Source: Terribium retamae (GTDB lineage: Bacteria; Pseudomonadota; Alphaproteobacteria; Rhizobiales; Rhizobiaceae). From it: a DNA stretch of 64,000 nt. Every line of letters begins with the position of its first letter. Position 1 is the stretch's first letter. The notes below the pieces were generated by a model. It was not told the origin of the DNA, did no database searches, and was given only the letters and a program-made list of their open reading frames with translations. Positions 18,137-27,243 of the stretch are shown here, piece after piece. A program made the position numbers and the translations under genes. The DNA lies in assembly GCF_022347545.1 (NCBI RefSeq), contig NZ_JAKREW010000003.1, positions 1 through 64,000 on the forward strand, given 5' to 3'.

Positions 18137-18616
18137 ATGTTTGCTCAAATCGTGGTTGCCATCACTTTCATTGCCGCGCTCGGCAGCGGCCTTATGGCGG
18201 GTCTCTTCTTCACCTATTCCAATTCGGTGATGCCCTCGCTGTCGCAAGTACCGGTTCCACAGGGCGTCCTGGCCATGAACACCATCAACGCGGTGATTCA
18301 GAATCCGTTGTTCCTGTCCATCTTCATGGGCACGGCGCTGCTGGGGCTGTTCCTGGTGCTGGCGGCCCTGCTCGGCTGGGGTGTCCCGCGGCCCGGCTGG
18401 GCGCTGATCGGTGCCGCGCTTTATGTGCTCGGCAACATCGTCGTCACCATGGCCATCAACGTGCCGATGAACGATGCATTGGCGGCCACGGCGCCCGACA
18501 GCCAGGCCGCCGCGCAGCTCTGGGCCACCTATCTCGATCGCTGGGTGTTCTGGAACCATGTGCGCGCCTTCGCCTGCACCGGTGCCTTGGCTGCCTTCAT
18601 CGCGGCGCTGATGTAA
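18137..18616 (+). CDS. DUF1772 / anthrone oxygenase family membrane protein
   Basis: A 159-residue protein with four hydrophobic helices. The conserved pattern GLMAGLFFTYSNSVMPSL near residue 20, the NVPMND segment near residue 110 and WVFWNHVRAFACT near the end define DUF1772. Some fungal relatives are anthrone oxygenases; bacterial members are uncharacterised. GAGAGGGAG upstream gives a strong start. The pairing with an NmrA-like reductase under TetR control suggests handling of quinone-like or aromatic compounds (inference). Confidence 0.85.
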   Translation: MFAQIVVAITFIAALGSGLMAGLFFTYSNSVMPSLSQVPVPQGVLAMNTINAVIQNPLFLSIFMGTALLGLFLVLAALLGWGVPRPGWALIGAALYVLGNIVVTMAINVPMNDALAATAPDSQAAAQLWATYLDRWVFWNHVRAFACTGALAAFIAALM

Positions 18617-18696
18617 TCAGGGCTGGTGGCCTGGCACGCTTGTTGCGCTTGCCACCACGCCCGGCATATGGCCGGATTTGTCCCGGCCGCTTCGCC

Positions 18697-19773
18697 TCAA
18701 GCCTGGCGCTTCCAGCGTGCCACGGCGTGCTCAATGAGCCGGTCTACCAGCTCAAAATAGGAAACGCCCGACACAGCCATCGTCTTGGGATACATGCTGA
18801 TATTGGTGAAGCCAGGAATGGTGTTCACCTCATTGACGAGAACGCGACCGTCGGCGCGCATGAAGAAATCCACCCGAGCCATGCTCTCGCAGCCAAGCGC
18901 CAGGAAGGCGGCACGGGCTATTTCCTGCAACCTTGCGGTCGCCGTTTCCGGCAGATCGGCGGGCACGCGCAAGACCGCGCCGTCGGCATCGAGATACTTA
19001 GCCTCGTAAGTGTAGAAGCGATGGTCTGCAGCCGGCACGATCTCGCCCGGCAGCGAGACGAAAAGCGAGCCGTCGGGCTGTTCGAGTACCGCGAATTCAA
19101 TCTCGCGGCCCGCGACAAACTCTTCGATCAAGACCTTGCGGTCGTGTCTGAACGCCTCGGCGAGAGCGATATCCAGCTGTTCCGCGCTTTCGACCTTGCT
19201 GACTCCGACGGAGGAACCTTGTCGTGCGGGCTTGACGAAGAGGGGCAGGCCGAGTTCGGCCGCTATTGCGGAGAATGAGGGTGGTTCGCCGACATAGGCT
19301 GTGCGAGCGCGGGCGACCGGGATTCCGGCTTCCCTCATCAAACGCTTGGCCACATCCTTGTCCATCGAACTGGCCGAACCGAGCACGCCACAGCCGACAT
19401 AAGGCAGGTCCGCGACTTCGGCGAGGCCCTGGACCGTTCCATCCTCGCCGAACGGGCCGTGCAATATCGGAAACAGCACATCGACCCGGGGCAACTCAGA
19501 AGCCAGCCCGCCAGGGGCGATAGCAACCAGACGCCCTTTGCCGCCCGGCAGAAGCGCTACTTCCATACCGTGCCCTGCTACAGCTTTTGGCAGTGTGCCA
19601 TCATGGTCGAGTTCAGCCAGATACCAGCGGCCGTCGCGGCTTACGCCGATCGGCACGACCTCGTATTTGGAGGTGTCGATCGCCTTGACGACATTGCTCG
19701 CCGACATGATGGAAACGTCATGCTCGGCGGAACGCCCGCCAAACAGCACCGCGATGCGCAGTTTCGATGCCAT
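18697..19773 (-). CDS. ddl: D-alanine--D-alanine ligase
   Basis: A 358-residue ATP-grasp enzyme joining two D-Ala for peptidoglycan precursors. N-terminal VLFGGRSAEHDVSIMSA and HGPFGEDGTVQG match Ddl. The C-terminal metal-binding stretch reads VNEVNTIPGFTNISMYP. Length and motifs fit the DdlA type that exists outside the division/cell-wall cluster; a second ddlB would be expected elsewhere in the genome. It lies 102 bp downstream of the SelW-like gene on the same strand. Confidence 0.95.
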   Translation of the reverse strand: MASKLRIAVLFGGRSAEHDVSIMSASNVVKAIDTSKYEVVPIGVSRDGRWYLAELDHDGTLPKAVAGHGMEVALLPGGKGRLVAIAPGGLASELPRVDVLFPILHGPFGEDGTVQGLAEVADLPYVGCGVLGSASSMDKDVAKRLMREAGIPVARARTAYVGEPPSFSAIAAELGLPLFVKPARQGSSVGVSKVESAEQLDIALAEAFRHDRKVLIEEFVAGREIEFAVLEQPDGSLFVSLPGEIVPAADHRFYTYEAKYLDADGAVLRVPADLPETATARLQEIARAAFLALGCESMARVDFFMRADGRVLVNEVNTIPGFTNISMYPKTMAVSGVSYFELVDRLIEHAVARWKRQA

Positions 19774-19875
19774 GTTTTCTCCGGCCTTGCCTGAACAATG
19801 TTCAACGAGCAGCCTGTCGGATGACCAGCAATTCCAGCTTATCTGTGACGCCGGTCGACGAAGCTGTGCAAGCGT

Positions 19876-20187
19876 TCAAGCCTGGTCCCCGCCCTTTCGG
19901 CGATTGCGGTCGGAATGGCCAAGATCGCGCTCAGGATCAATCACATCGCGCACCAGCTGCTTCAGCCTGGCTGCATCCGGAAAACCGCCATCGCGCTTGC
20001 GGTCCCAGATCAGATCGTCGTTGCATGCAATAGTGAAGATACCGCCTGTGCCCGGCACAAGAACCACTTCGCCGAGATCCGTGGCGAAAGTCGACAGCAG
20101 TTCCTGGGCCATCCAGCCGGCACGCAACAGCCACTGACACTGTGTGCAATAGGTGATGACGATGCGGGGCCCAGTAGCGTCAGTCAT
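19876..20187 (-). CDS. SelT/SelW/SelH (Rdx) family protein
   Basis: A 103-residue thioredoxin-like-fold protein. The redox motif CTQC in ITYCTQCQWLLRAGW is the Cys-only version of the selenoprotein W motif, and GTGGIFTI plus GGFPDAARLKQLVRD follow as in the family. Function is probably in redox signalling; bacterial members are poorly studied. The start MTDATGPRIV follows GAGG. Confidence 0.87.
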   Translation of the reverse strand: MTDATGPRIVITYCTQCQWLLRAGWMAQELLSTFATDLGEVVLVPGTGGIFTIACNDDLIWDRKRDGGFPDAARLKQLVRDVIDPERDLGHSDRNRRKGGDQA

Positions 20188-20241
20188 CAAAACCTCGTGG
20201 AGCAAATCCCAGCAAAAGGTCGCAGCGGTGTTGCTTCCGAA

Positions 20242-20294
20242 TTGCGTAAAAACAAAGAACTAGAACGTTTCCGCGTCTCCGAAAACGCGGGCGC
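20242..20294. repeat. Degenerate copy of a Hyphomicrobiales palindromic intergenic repeat
   Basis: It shares TAGA(A/G)CGTTTCCGCGT and the flanking AACAAA region with the complete element near 55.4 kb. The right arm has decayed. It sits in the gap between yebC and the SelW-like gene. Confidence 0.65.
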
Positions 20295-20310
20295 TGCAGA
20301 TATGAGAAAG

Positions 20311-20340
20311 GAAAACGCCCCGGGCTTGCCGGGGCGTTTC
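20311..20340 (-). terminator. Terminator downstream of yebC
   Basis: Stem AAACGCCCCGG / CCGGGGCGTTT (11 bp) around GCTTG. In the minus-strand transcript it is followed by a short U run. It lies 4 bp past the yebC stop. Confidence 0.75.
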
Positions 20341-20343
20341 AGG

Positions 20344-21093
20344 TCAGGCCGCGCTGAGCTTGGCCAAGGTTGCGTCGTCGACTTCGAAATTGGCATAGAC
20401 GTTCTGGACGTCGTCGTCGTCCTCGAGCGTCGCGACCAGCTTCATCAGTGATTGCGCGCGTTCTTCGTCGACCGGAATATTGTTCTGCGGCCTCCAGATG
20501 GCTTTCACCGATTCAGCTTCGCCAAGTGCGCTTTCCAAGGCCTTCGACACTTCGCCGAGATTTTCGAAGGCGCAGTAGATGGTGTGGCTTTCCTCATCGG
20601 TCTCGACGTCGTCGGCACCGGCTTCGATCGCAGCTTCCATCACCTTGTCGTCGCTGCCGACCTTGGCCGGGTAGACGATTTCGCCGATGCGATCCCACAT
20701 GAAGGATACCGAGCCGGTTTCGCCGAGCGCTCCGCCTGCCTTGGTGAACGCCGCGCGTACGTTGGAAGCGGAGCGGTTGCGGTTGTCCGTCAGCGCCTCG
20801 ACGATCAGCGCGACGCCGCCAGGCCCATAACCCTCGTAGCGCACTTCCTCATAATTTTCGGCATCGCCGCCGGATGCCTTGGAGATGGCGCGCTGGATAT
20901 TATCCTTCGGCATCGACTCGGCCTTGGCGTTCTGGATCGCCAGACGCAGGCGCGGGTTCATCGCTGGATCGGGAAGACCCTGCTTGGCAGCGACGGTGAT
21001 TTCACGCGCAAGCTTGGAGAAGATCTTCGAGCGGACCGCATCCTGGCGGCCCTTGCGATGCATGATGTTCTTGAACTGTGAATGGCCAGCCAT
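20344..21093 (-). CDS. yebC: YebC/PmpR family protein
   Basis: A 249-residue protein, full length, starting [15 protein letters not shown] with the usual KGRQDA segment. Highly conserved: [15 protein letters not shown] and [14 protein letters not shown]. Family members have been described as transcriptional regulators, and recent work implicates YebC in relieving ribosome stalling. Normally near ruvCAB in alphaproteobacteria; ruv genes are not seen next to it here. The 175 bp upstream (21094-21268) contains no gene. Confidence 0.95.
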   Translation of the reverse strand: MAGHSQFKNIMHRKGRQDAVRSKIFSKLAREITVAAKQGLPDPAMNPRLRLAIQNAKAESMPKDNIQRAISKASGGDAENYEEVRYEGYGPGGVALIVEALTDNRNRSASNVRAAFTKAGGALGETGSVSFMWDRIGEIVYPAKVGSDDKVMEAAIEAGADDVETDEESHTIYCAFENLGEVSKALESALGEAESVKAIWRPQNNIPVDEERAQSLMKLVATLEDDDDVQNVYANFEVDDATLAKLSAA

Positions 21094-21268
21094 GGCACCC
21101 CTATGGTCGTTTGCGGCTGTCGAACCGTCATGCGCCTGAAAAGACGCGCCAAAAACGATCTGACATATTGATTGGGCAGCGGTTGCGGTCCGATGCCGGA
21201 ATGGCGGGCTTATAAATAAATCGGCTCAAAACGTCCAGATATGCCAGACCCGCACCACAAAAGCATGA

Positions 21269-22339
21269 TCAATAACCCGCTTTGATCTTCTCGAACTCGG
21301 CGATCATGCGCTGTTTCAGCTCCACCGGCAGAGGCTGTTGGAACAACGTCTTGTCGAGGAAAGCATTCAGATTGTCGAAGCCGCGTTCGGCGAGCACTTT
21401 CGTGTCGATCGCTGCCATGCCGGCGGCGTTGCCGTGACCATAGCCGAAGGCCGTCACCAGGTAGTTCGAAACGTTGGGCGCATTGACGGCGTTGAGGAAA
21501 TCATAAGCTTCGTCGACATGCGTGGCATCTTTCAACAGCGCATAGCCGCACACCCAGGTGGATAGACCCTCCTTGGTATCCTGGTTCATTTCCAACGGCA
21601 CGCCCTGACCTTTCAACGTGACGTAGGTTTCGGCCCAGCCCCAGGCGAGGTCGATCTCGCCGCCGGTGAAGGCCTGATTGATCGAAGTATCGTCGGTCCA
21701 ATAGAAGCGCACATTCTTGTGCACCTGGCGCAGGAAATCGGAAGCCTCCTTGAATTGTGCATCCGTCATCTTGGTCCAGTCCTTCAGGCCAACGACGAGA
21801 GAGGCCAGTGCATAGGCGTCGTCGACATTGTCGCCGATGGTGACACGACCCTCGAATTTCGGATCGGCGAAGATGCGCAGCGATTTCGCGTCGTCGGCTG
21901 TGACCTTGTCGGTGCGATAGATGAGCGAGGACGTTCCCCAATCGAACGGCAATAGCCAGGCTTTTCCGTCGGCGGTGCTGACAAGATCCTTCATCTTCAT
22001 CAGGCCGGGGTTGATATCTTTCCAGCCGGCGATCCGAGACGTGTCCAGCGGCTGCAGCAGACCCGCTTCACGCCATTTCACCACGCTCTGCGCACAAGGA
22101 TGGCTGACATCGGCCTTGAAGCCGGCTCGCATTTTCTCGAAGGCTTCGTCCTCATCGCCGAAAAATGAGAAGCTCGGTTCACCACCTTGCTTGGCAGCGT
22201 AGTCGGTATGCAACTGCGGGTCTTCGTAGCCCGACCAGTCAAAGACAACGAGGTCTCCGCCAGCGGCGAGTGCCGCGGTCGCGGCGATCGTTCCGGCCAG
22301 TGTTGTGGCCATGATGATTCGGCGAAAAGTGAAGGCCAT
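21269..22339 (-). CDS. Polyamine-type ABC transporter substrate-binding protein (second copy)
   Basis: A 356-residue periplasmic binding protein with a signal peptide (cleavage near AALAAG). The mature part starts DLVVFDWSGYEDPQL, the PotD/PotF-like opening, and ends FEKIKAGY. It is a close paralogue of the binding protein two genes upstream: ends and several internal blocks (FGDEDEAFEKMR, CGYALLKDA) coincide. Ligand probably a polyamine or related cation. No permease or ATPase is adjacent; a PotABC-like set without a binding protein sits at 47-50 kb. Confidence 0.88.
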   Translation of the reverse strand: MAFTFRRIIMATTLAGTIAATAALAAGGDLVVFDWSGYEDPQLHTDYAAKQGGEPSFSFFGDEDEAFEKMRAGFKADVSHPCAQSVVKWREAGLLQPLDTSRIAGWKDINPGLMKMKDLVSTADGKAWLLPFDWGTSSLIYRTDKVTADDAKSLRIFADPKFEGRVTIGDNVDDAYALASLVVGLKDWTKMTDAQFKEASDFLRQVHKNVRFYWTDDTSINQAFTGGEIDLAWGWAETYVTLKGQGVPLEMNQDTKEGLSTWVCGYALLKDATHVDEAYDFLNAVNAPNVSNYLVTAFGYGHGNAAGMAAIDTKVLAERGFDNLNAFLDKTLFQQPLPVELKQRMIAEFEKIKAGY

Positions 22340-22420
22340 GACGCGAGAGCTCCCCTATCGCAAAACCGCATTCCCGCGACGGTAGAGGAGTTTTTACTGG
22401 CTGACGAGAGGCAGAAAAGC

Positions 22421-23713
22421 TTAGGCCAGCGGGTCCAGGCCGACCGGCTGGTGGAACATCTCCAGCACCGCTTCGGCAGTGAGGCGGCCACTGATGATAG
22501 CGCCTTCGATATAGCCCGGAAATGAAGGCGAGAGTTCGGAACAGGCGAAATGAACTGGCGGTGCGCCAGCACGGAGCACGTCCTCAGCGTCATGCGCGGA
22601 AAAATCGGCAACAATGTCGCTGTAGCCGCCGCCGCTCCATGGATCGTCGGTCCAGTCGCGGATCGCGAAGTCGAGCGGGCCGCGCGCCTCGGTTCCCAGC
22701 GCAGCAGCGAGCCGGTCGATCACCTCAGCTCTCATTCGGCCTTCGCTCGATTGCCGCAGCCGCAACGCCAGCGGCCCCCCGGCAAAGACCACCAGTGCAG
22801 GATGGTTGTCGTCGCGGCTGGTGTCGCAGGCAAAAAGTCCGTGGACGTCGCGCCATAGAACCATGCCGTTGCGGCCCTGGTCCCGCCAGAAGGCGCGGGG
22901 GTATCGCAAGCGCATTTTGATGACGGCGCCGCTGCTCCAGACGCCAAGTGCATGGGTAAGTGTAGGCGGGAGGCGCGGCGAGAAGACGATCCGATTTGCC
23001 ATTACAGGTGGCACAGCGATGATTACATGCCGCGCCTGCAAAAGGCCCTGCGATGTCACCACCGACACGCCGTCTGCGCCGTGCCGGATTTCCAGTGCAG
23101 GTGTCGACAGATGAATACGGCCTTCGAAACCCGCTACAAGATCCTCGGCCAGCGCATGCATGGTCTCGCCCAGGAAGTATTGCAGCTCCGGGACTTCGTT
23201 GGTTATGCGGCGATCATTGTCGATGAGGTGCCAGACCGGCATGGTCTCGATCGCCTGGCACCAAAGACCTTCGATCGTCGAGCGAAACGCCGATTTCGCC
23301 TGTGTATCGTCCTGCTGTCGCGCCAGCCAATCCGCTACGCTAAGACAGCGGATGCCTGGATCGTTCGGATCGATTGCATTCATGCGGTCGCGGATCGCGG
23401 CGCTTGCAGCCCAGAGCGCCGCGCCGTCCTTTTCCGGCATCGGAGGTTGCAGGGTGAAGGCGCCATCGACCGGCGTCGATACCAGCGTTCGGGCATGGCG
23501 CCTTGCCAGCCCCATCACTTCCGGCATGTCCTCGCACAGGAACTGGCCACCACTGTCGTATCGTTCACCCAGGGAATTGGTCTGCGCCTCGACACGCCCG
23601 CCGATACGCTCGCGCGCTTCCAATACCAAGACGTCGAGCCCGTCATCACGCAGGGCAAGCATTGCCGAAAGGCCGGCAAAGCCGGCGCCGACAACGATGA
23701 CGTCGTGAACCAT
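22421..23713 (-). CDS. Flavin amine oxidase (FAD-dependent)
   Basis: A 430-residue flavoprotein. Rossmann GAGFAG is at residues 9-14, followed by VLEARERIGGRVEA, the standard amine-oxidase motif. The C-terminal FAD-contact segment reads SFPGYIEGAIISGRLTAEAVL. It should oxidise a primary or secondary amine, plausibly a polyamine, making an aldehyde and H2O2. The ATG overlaps the stop of the upstream binding-protein gene (TGATG), so the two are translationally coupled. No signal peptide, so action is cytoplasmic after import. Confidence 0.9.
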   Translation of the reverse strand: MVHDVIVVGAGFAGLSAMLALRDDGLDVLVLEARERIGGRVEAQTNSLGERYDSGGQFLCEDMPEVMGLARRHARTLVSTPVDGAFTLQPPMPEKDGAALWAASAAIRDRMNAIDPNDPGIRCLSVADWLARQQDDTQAKSAFRSTIEGLWCQAIETMPVWHLIDNDRRITNEVPELQYFLGETMHALAEDLVAGFEGRIHLSTPALEIRHGADGVSVVTSQGLLQARHVIIAVPPVMANRIVFSPRLPPTLTHALGVWSSGAVIKMRLRYPRAFWRDQGRNGMVLWRDVHGLFACDTSRDDNHPALVVFAGGPLALRLRQSSEGRMRAEVIDRLAAALGTEARGPLDFAIRDWTDDPWSGGGYSDIVADFSAHDAEDVLRAGAPPVHFACSELSPSFPGYIEGAIISGRLTAEAVLEMFHQPVGLDPLA

Positions 23714-24789
23714 CAGTATCCCGCTTTGATCTTCTCGAACTCGGCTATCATCTTCTGCTTGAGTTCCGTCGGAATGGGTGACTGGAAAAGGGTCTTGTCG
23801 ATGAATTTCTCGACGTCGTCATAGCCCTTATCCTTCAGCAGTTTCGCATCCACGGCAGCCATGCCCTTGGTGTTCGCCTGGCCGTAACCCCAGTCCTTGA
23901 CCAGCACATTGGCGACGTCCGGCTCATTAATGGCATTGAGATAATCATAAGCCTGGTCGGCGTTGCCGTATGCGTCCTTCAGGCGGACATAGCCGCAGAC
24001 CCAGGTCGAGATGCCTTCTTGGGTATCCGGCTTGGCCTTGATGGGGGCGTCGGCTAGCACCGACTGTGCCGTGGCGTCATTCCAGGCCCAGGCCAGATCG
24101 ATCTCGCCGCCAGTCAGTGCCTGCACGATGTTGGTGGTGTCGGTCCAGTAGAGGCGGACATTCTTGTGCACCTGGCGCAGGAAATCCGATGCCTGCTGGA
24201 ACTGCTCGTCGGTCATCTGGGTCCAGTCCTTGAGGCCGATGACCAGGGAGGCCAATGCATAGGCGTCGTCGACATTGTCGGGGATGGAGACGCGACCCTG
24301 GAATTTCGGATCGGCGAGGGATTTCAGCGACTGGATGTCCTTTTCGTCCACCTTTTCCGAATTGTAGGTGAGCTGCGAATTGCCCCAGTCCCACGGCATG
24401 AACCAGGCCGTACCATCGTCGGAGGTGGCGAGATTCTTCATCTTCATGATGCCGGGATTGAGATCCTTCCAAGCGTTGATCTTCGTCGTATCGAGCGGCT
24501 GGAGCAAACCCGCGTCGCGCCACTTCACGACGCTTTGGGAGCAGGGATGAGCAAGATCCGCCTTGAAGCCGGACCGCATTTTCTCGAAGGCTTCGTCTTC
24601 ATCGCCGAAGAAGGTGAAGGTTGGAGCATCGCCGTACTTCTCGGTGTATTTCGGATGGAACTCGGGCAGTTCGTAGCCAGCCCAATCGAAGATCACGAGA
24701 TCGCTGCCCGCCGCACGCGCTGCCGCCGGTATCGTCAAGGTGCTCGCCACGGCGAGCGCTGTCATCCAATGACAAATCTTCGTCTTCAT
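23713..24789 (-). CDS. Polyamine-type ABC transporter substrate-binding protein (first copy)
   Basis: A 358-residue periplasmic binding protein with signal peptide ending AAARAAG. PotD/PotF-like: DLVIFDWAGYELPEF at the mature N-terminus and FEKIKAGY at the end. Its stop overlaps the start of the amine oxidase gene by one base. The order in the operon is TetR, this gene, amine oxidase, second binding protein. Two distinct binding proteins feeding one permease would broaden substrate range (inference). Confidence 0.9.
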   Translation of the reverse strand: MKTKICHWMTALAVASTLTIPAAARAAGSDLVIFDWAGYELPEFHPKYTEKYGDAPTFTFFGDEDEAFEKMRSGFKADLAHPCSQSVVKWRDAGLLQPLDTTKINAWKDLNPGIMKMKNLATSDDGTAWFMPWDWGNSQLTYNSEKVDEKDIQSLKSLADPKFQGRVSIPDNVDDAYALASLVIGLKDWTQMTDEQFQQASDFLRQVHKNVRLYWTDTTNIVQALTGGEIDLAWAWNDATAQSVLADAPIKAKPDTQEGISTWVCGYVRLKDAYGNADQAYDYLNAINEPDVANVLVKDWGYGQANTKGMAAVDAKLLKDKGYDDVEKFIDKTLFQSPIPTELKQKMIAEFEKIKAGY

Positions 24790-24844
24790 TTTTCGTTCCC
24801 CTTGGTTATGCGGGCTGATGCCCGTCTGATTGTCGTGTCCTCTG

Positions 24845-25567
24845 TCACTTCATGAGGAGAGGCGCTTCCCGGGTATCAAGTCTCTGAAGGCCGTTTTTCT
24901 CGCTGGTGTAGTGCTTCGGGAAAGCCGTAAGCAGGAACGCGTTTGCCGCCTGCAATGCAGTCTCACGGCTGACGTCTTCCAATCCCATCATCAAGCGCAG
25001 CCAGAGTCCTTCCAAAAGGGCGCTGAGCGCCAGCGCCAGAGCCTGGGGTTCGAAGTCATAACCAGCCTCGGTTTTCAGCCTGCTGCATAGATCGGAGAGC
25101 AAGTTCTGGTAGGCGGTGTCGCGCGCACCCGACAGCGCCTGATAAGTAGGGCGGGACTTGGCCTCGCCCCAGAAGGCACACCATGCCGCCAGCTTGCGCT
25201 TGTTGCAGATGGCGCGGTCGAAATCTGCCGCAACCAAGGCCTTCAACTGGTCGGCAGTGTTGTCGCCGGCCTTCTCATAGGCGTTGCGCCAATGCGCCGA
25301 ATACTCGTCATACATATATTGCAGCGTCGCAACGAGCAGCTTTTCCTTGCTTTCGAAATGGAAGTTGACAATGCCGCGCGACAGTTTCGCGCCATCCGCC
25401 ACATCCGCCATCGTCGTTTCGGAATAGCCGCGCTTGGCCAGTGAATCGATCGTTGCCTCGATGAGCTGCTGGCGGCGGACTTCCTTGGAAGCCTTGCGAC
25501 CGCGTTTCTCAGGGCCACTTGGACGATCCACCTCGGTGGGCTCGTCTTCCATCTCGATTGTCTTCAT
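24845..25567 (-). CDS. BetI-like TetR family regulator
   Basis: A 240-residue regulator. The HTH region RRQQLIEATIDSLAKRGYSE, then KLSRGIVNFHFESKEKLLVATL, and a BetI-type C-terminal domain place it with choline/polyamine-type repressors rather than TetR efflux regulators. The N-terminal ~25 residues are acidic/basic and variable. ATG follows GGAGATG. It leads an operon with the two binding proteins and amine oxidase (55-bp gap), and a TTGAA/TTCAA palindrome lies 114 bp upstream. Confidence 0.87.
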   Translation of the reverse strand: MKTIEMEDEPTEVDRPSGPEKRGRKASKEVRRQQLIEATIDSLAKRGYSETTMADVADGAKLSRGIVNFHFESKEKLLVATLQYMYDEYSAHWRNAYEKAGDNTADQLKALVAADFDRAICNKRKLAAWCAFWGEAKSRPTYQALSGARDTAYQNLLSDLCSRLKTEAGYDFEPQALALALSALLEGLWLRLMMGLEDVSRETALQAANAFLLTAFPKHYTSEKNGLQRLDTREAPLLMK

Positions 25568-25680
25568 TGGCAAAACATCTCCGGCCGCGGTGATCTCATC
25601 GTTTTATCGCATGATCTTTGACCGAAAAATCTGACGCAGCAAAGCCTAACCGGTCAGTGTGAAAACGCAACAAAATTTGC

Positions 25681-25699
25681 TGAACATTCATTCAATATA
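25681..25699. promoter_or_regulatory. Palindromic operator, site 1 of a dispersed amine regulon
   Basis: TGAACATTCATTCA followed by ATATA; the half-sites are TGAAC and ATTCA. The same element occurs at 50431 and 56684. It lies upstream of the BetI-like TetR operon and 77 bp before the small + strand gene. Confidence 0.6.
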
Positions 25700-25775
25700 G
25701 ACAAGGCAAACATGCCTGTGCCAAGATCACGACAGGCCGCCGCCAGCGCTGGCCGAGCAAATATGGGCTGCCACG

Positions 25776-26021
25776 ATGACCGAACGGGACGAGACGGAAG
25801 CGGCGGAACAGTGGATGCTGGTCAGGACGCCGCTGGGGCAGCCTTGGTCGGGCCGCACGCGTTATGCCGCGGCCATGTATTTCTATAAACTTGGCGAGAT
25901 GAACGCCGAGACCCTCGAGGTCTACCGCATCTGCTCTAGGCTGGATGCGGAAGACCCCTTGCCGATCATCCGCAATCGCGGTGTCGGCGAGACATGGCTG
26001 AAGCGGGTAGGCAACGGATAA
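25776..26021 (+). CDS. Conserved-looking small protein, function unknown
   Basis: An 81-residue acidic/aromatic protein without signal peptide or membrane segment. Composition and codon use match its neighbours, and it fills a gap between regulator and dipeptidase genes, so I think it is real. YAAAMYFYKLGEMNAETLEVYRIC resembles small rhizobial proteins of no known function. It ends 10 bp from the convergent dipeptidase stop. Confidence 0.6.
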   Translation: MTERDETEAAEQWMLVRTPLGQPWSGRTRYAAAMYFYKLGEMNAETLEVYRICSRLDAEDPLPIIRNRGVGETWLKRVGNG

Positions 26022-26031
26022 GCCGAAGATA

Positions 26032-27099
26032 CTATCCGATCGACTTTTCCAATACGCGCACCCAGTTGCGGTAGGCGATCTTCTCGATCAGCGAGCGGCC
26101 GTAGCCATGCTTGGCCAATGCATCGAGAAGCTTCGGCAGGCCGGCAGCGTCGCCGATCGCAGCCGGGATCATGGCACCGTCGAAATCCGAGCCCAGGCCG
26201 ACGCGGTCTTCGCCCAGCGCCTTCACCAGATAGTCGACGTGGCGCACCATGGTTTCCAGCGGCGTGTCCGAGTTCATGCGGCCATCCTCACGCAGGAACC
26301 CCGTTGCATAGTTCAGGCCGACCATGCCGTCGGTGTCGCGGATGGCACCGAGTTGCCAATCGGTGAGGTTGCGCGAATGCGGACACAATGCATGTACGTT
26401 GGAATGGGTGGCGACCAACGGTGCATTGGAAAGCCGGGCAACGTCGCGGAACCCCTTCTCGTTGAGGTGGGACAGATCGATCATGATCCTGAGCTGGTTA
26501 CAGGCCTTGACCAAGGCCTTGCCCGCTTCGGTGAGACCGTCGCCGGTGTCAGGCGAGGACGGAAAACGGAACGGTACGCCGTGACCGAAGGCGTTGGGAC
26601 GGCTCCAGACGATACCGAGCGAGCGGAGGCCTGCGGCATGAAGCACGTCAAGCATGGCAAGATCGGTGTCGATCGCCTCGGCGCCCTCGATGTGGAAGAC
26701 AGCCGCGATCGACTTATTTTCCATAGCCGCGCGGATGTCGGCGGCGCGACGGCAGATGGTCAGCGCGCCTGCTCGTTCCAGACGCAGCAGGATCGAGGCC
26801 ATGCCGAGTGTCGTCTCCCGAGCGAATTCGCGCGACAGTTCCGGCGGCAACGGCTCGTTGTCGGACGGCATGGCCGGCACGCCGTCGTCCTTGGCCTTGC
26901 GCTCCTCCTGCGGCGGTGGGAAGATCGCGAACATGCCCCCGGCGAGCCCGCCCTTCCTGGCCCGCGGCAGGTCTATGTGCCAGCTGGCCGGCGATCCTTC
27001 GATGAACAGCTTTTCGACGTCGGAGCGGCCGGACTGATAGAGTTTGAGCAGCGTATCGTTGTGGCCGTCGAAGACGGGGATCAGGTCGGTCTCGGTCAT
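26032..27099 (-). CDS. Membrane-dipeptidase family (M19) peptidase
   Basis: A 355-residue zinc dipeptidase. FDGHNDTLL at residues 9-17 holds the first metal ligands (HxD). HIEGAEAIDTD carries the bridging glutamate, and the two late histidines are in ATHSNVHALCPHSRN. The C-terminal GLGSDFDG stretch is also typical. Family members cut a range of L,L and L,D dipeptides and some beta-lactam-like amides. No signal peptide, so cytoplasmic. Confidence 0.93.
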   Translation of the reverse strand: MTETDLIPVFDGHNDTLLKLYQSGRSDVEKLFIEGSPASWHIDLPRARKGGLAGGMFAIFPPPQEERKAKDDGVPAMPSDNEPLPPELSREFARETTLGMASILLRLERAGALTICRRAADIRAAMENKSIAAVFHIEGAEAIDTDLAMLDVLHAAGLRSLGIVWSRPNAFGHGVPFRFPSSPDTGDGLTEAGKALVKACNQLRIMIDLSHLNEKGFRDVARLSNAPLVATHSNVHALCPHSRNLTDWQLGAIRDTDGMVGLNYATGFLREDGRMNSDTPLETMVRHVDYLVKALGEDRVGLGSDFDGAMIPAAIGDAAGLPKLLDALAKHGYGRSLIEKIAYRNWVRVLEKSIG

Positions 27100-27243
27100 G
27101 GCGGGCTTTCAGCTGTTTGAAGGGGACGCGACCTACTTAGGGCGCGTTGTAGGCACACGCAAATGCCAGGGAAGGGCTTGTGCTTGTCACTGCGTGAAAG
27201 CCGTGCTGGAAAGAGCATTCGTTTCGAACCGCCGGAGCCTTGC

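Noticed and set aside
19793..19805. Small palindrome TGAACAATGTTCA upstream of ddl
   Set aside because: Different spacing from the amine operators and no regulator adjacent; could be chance.
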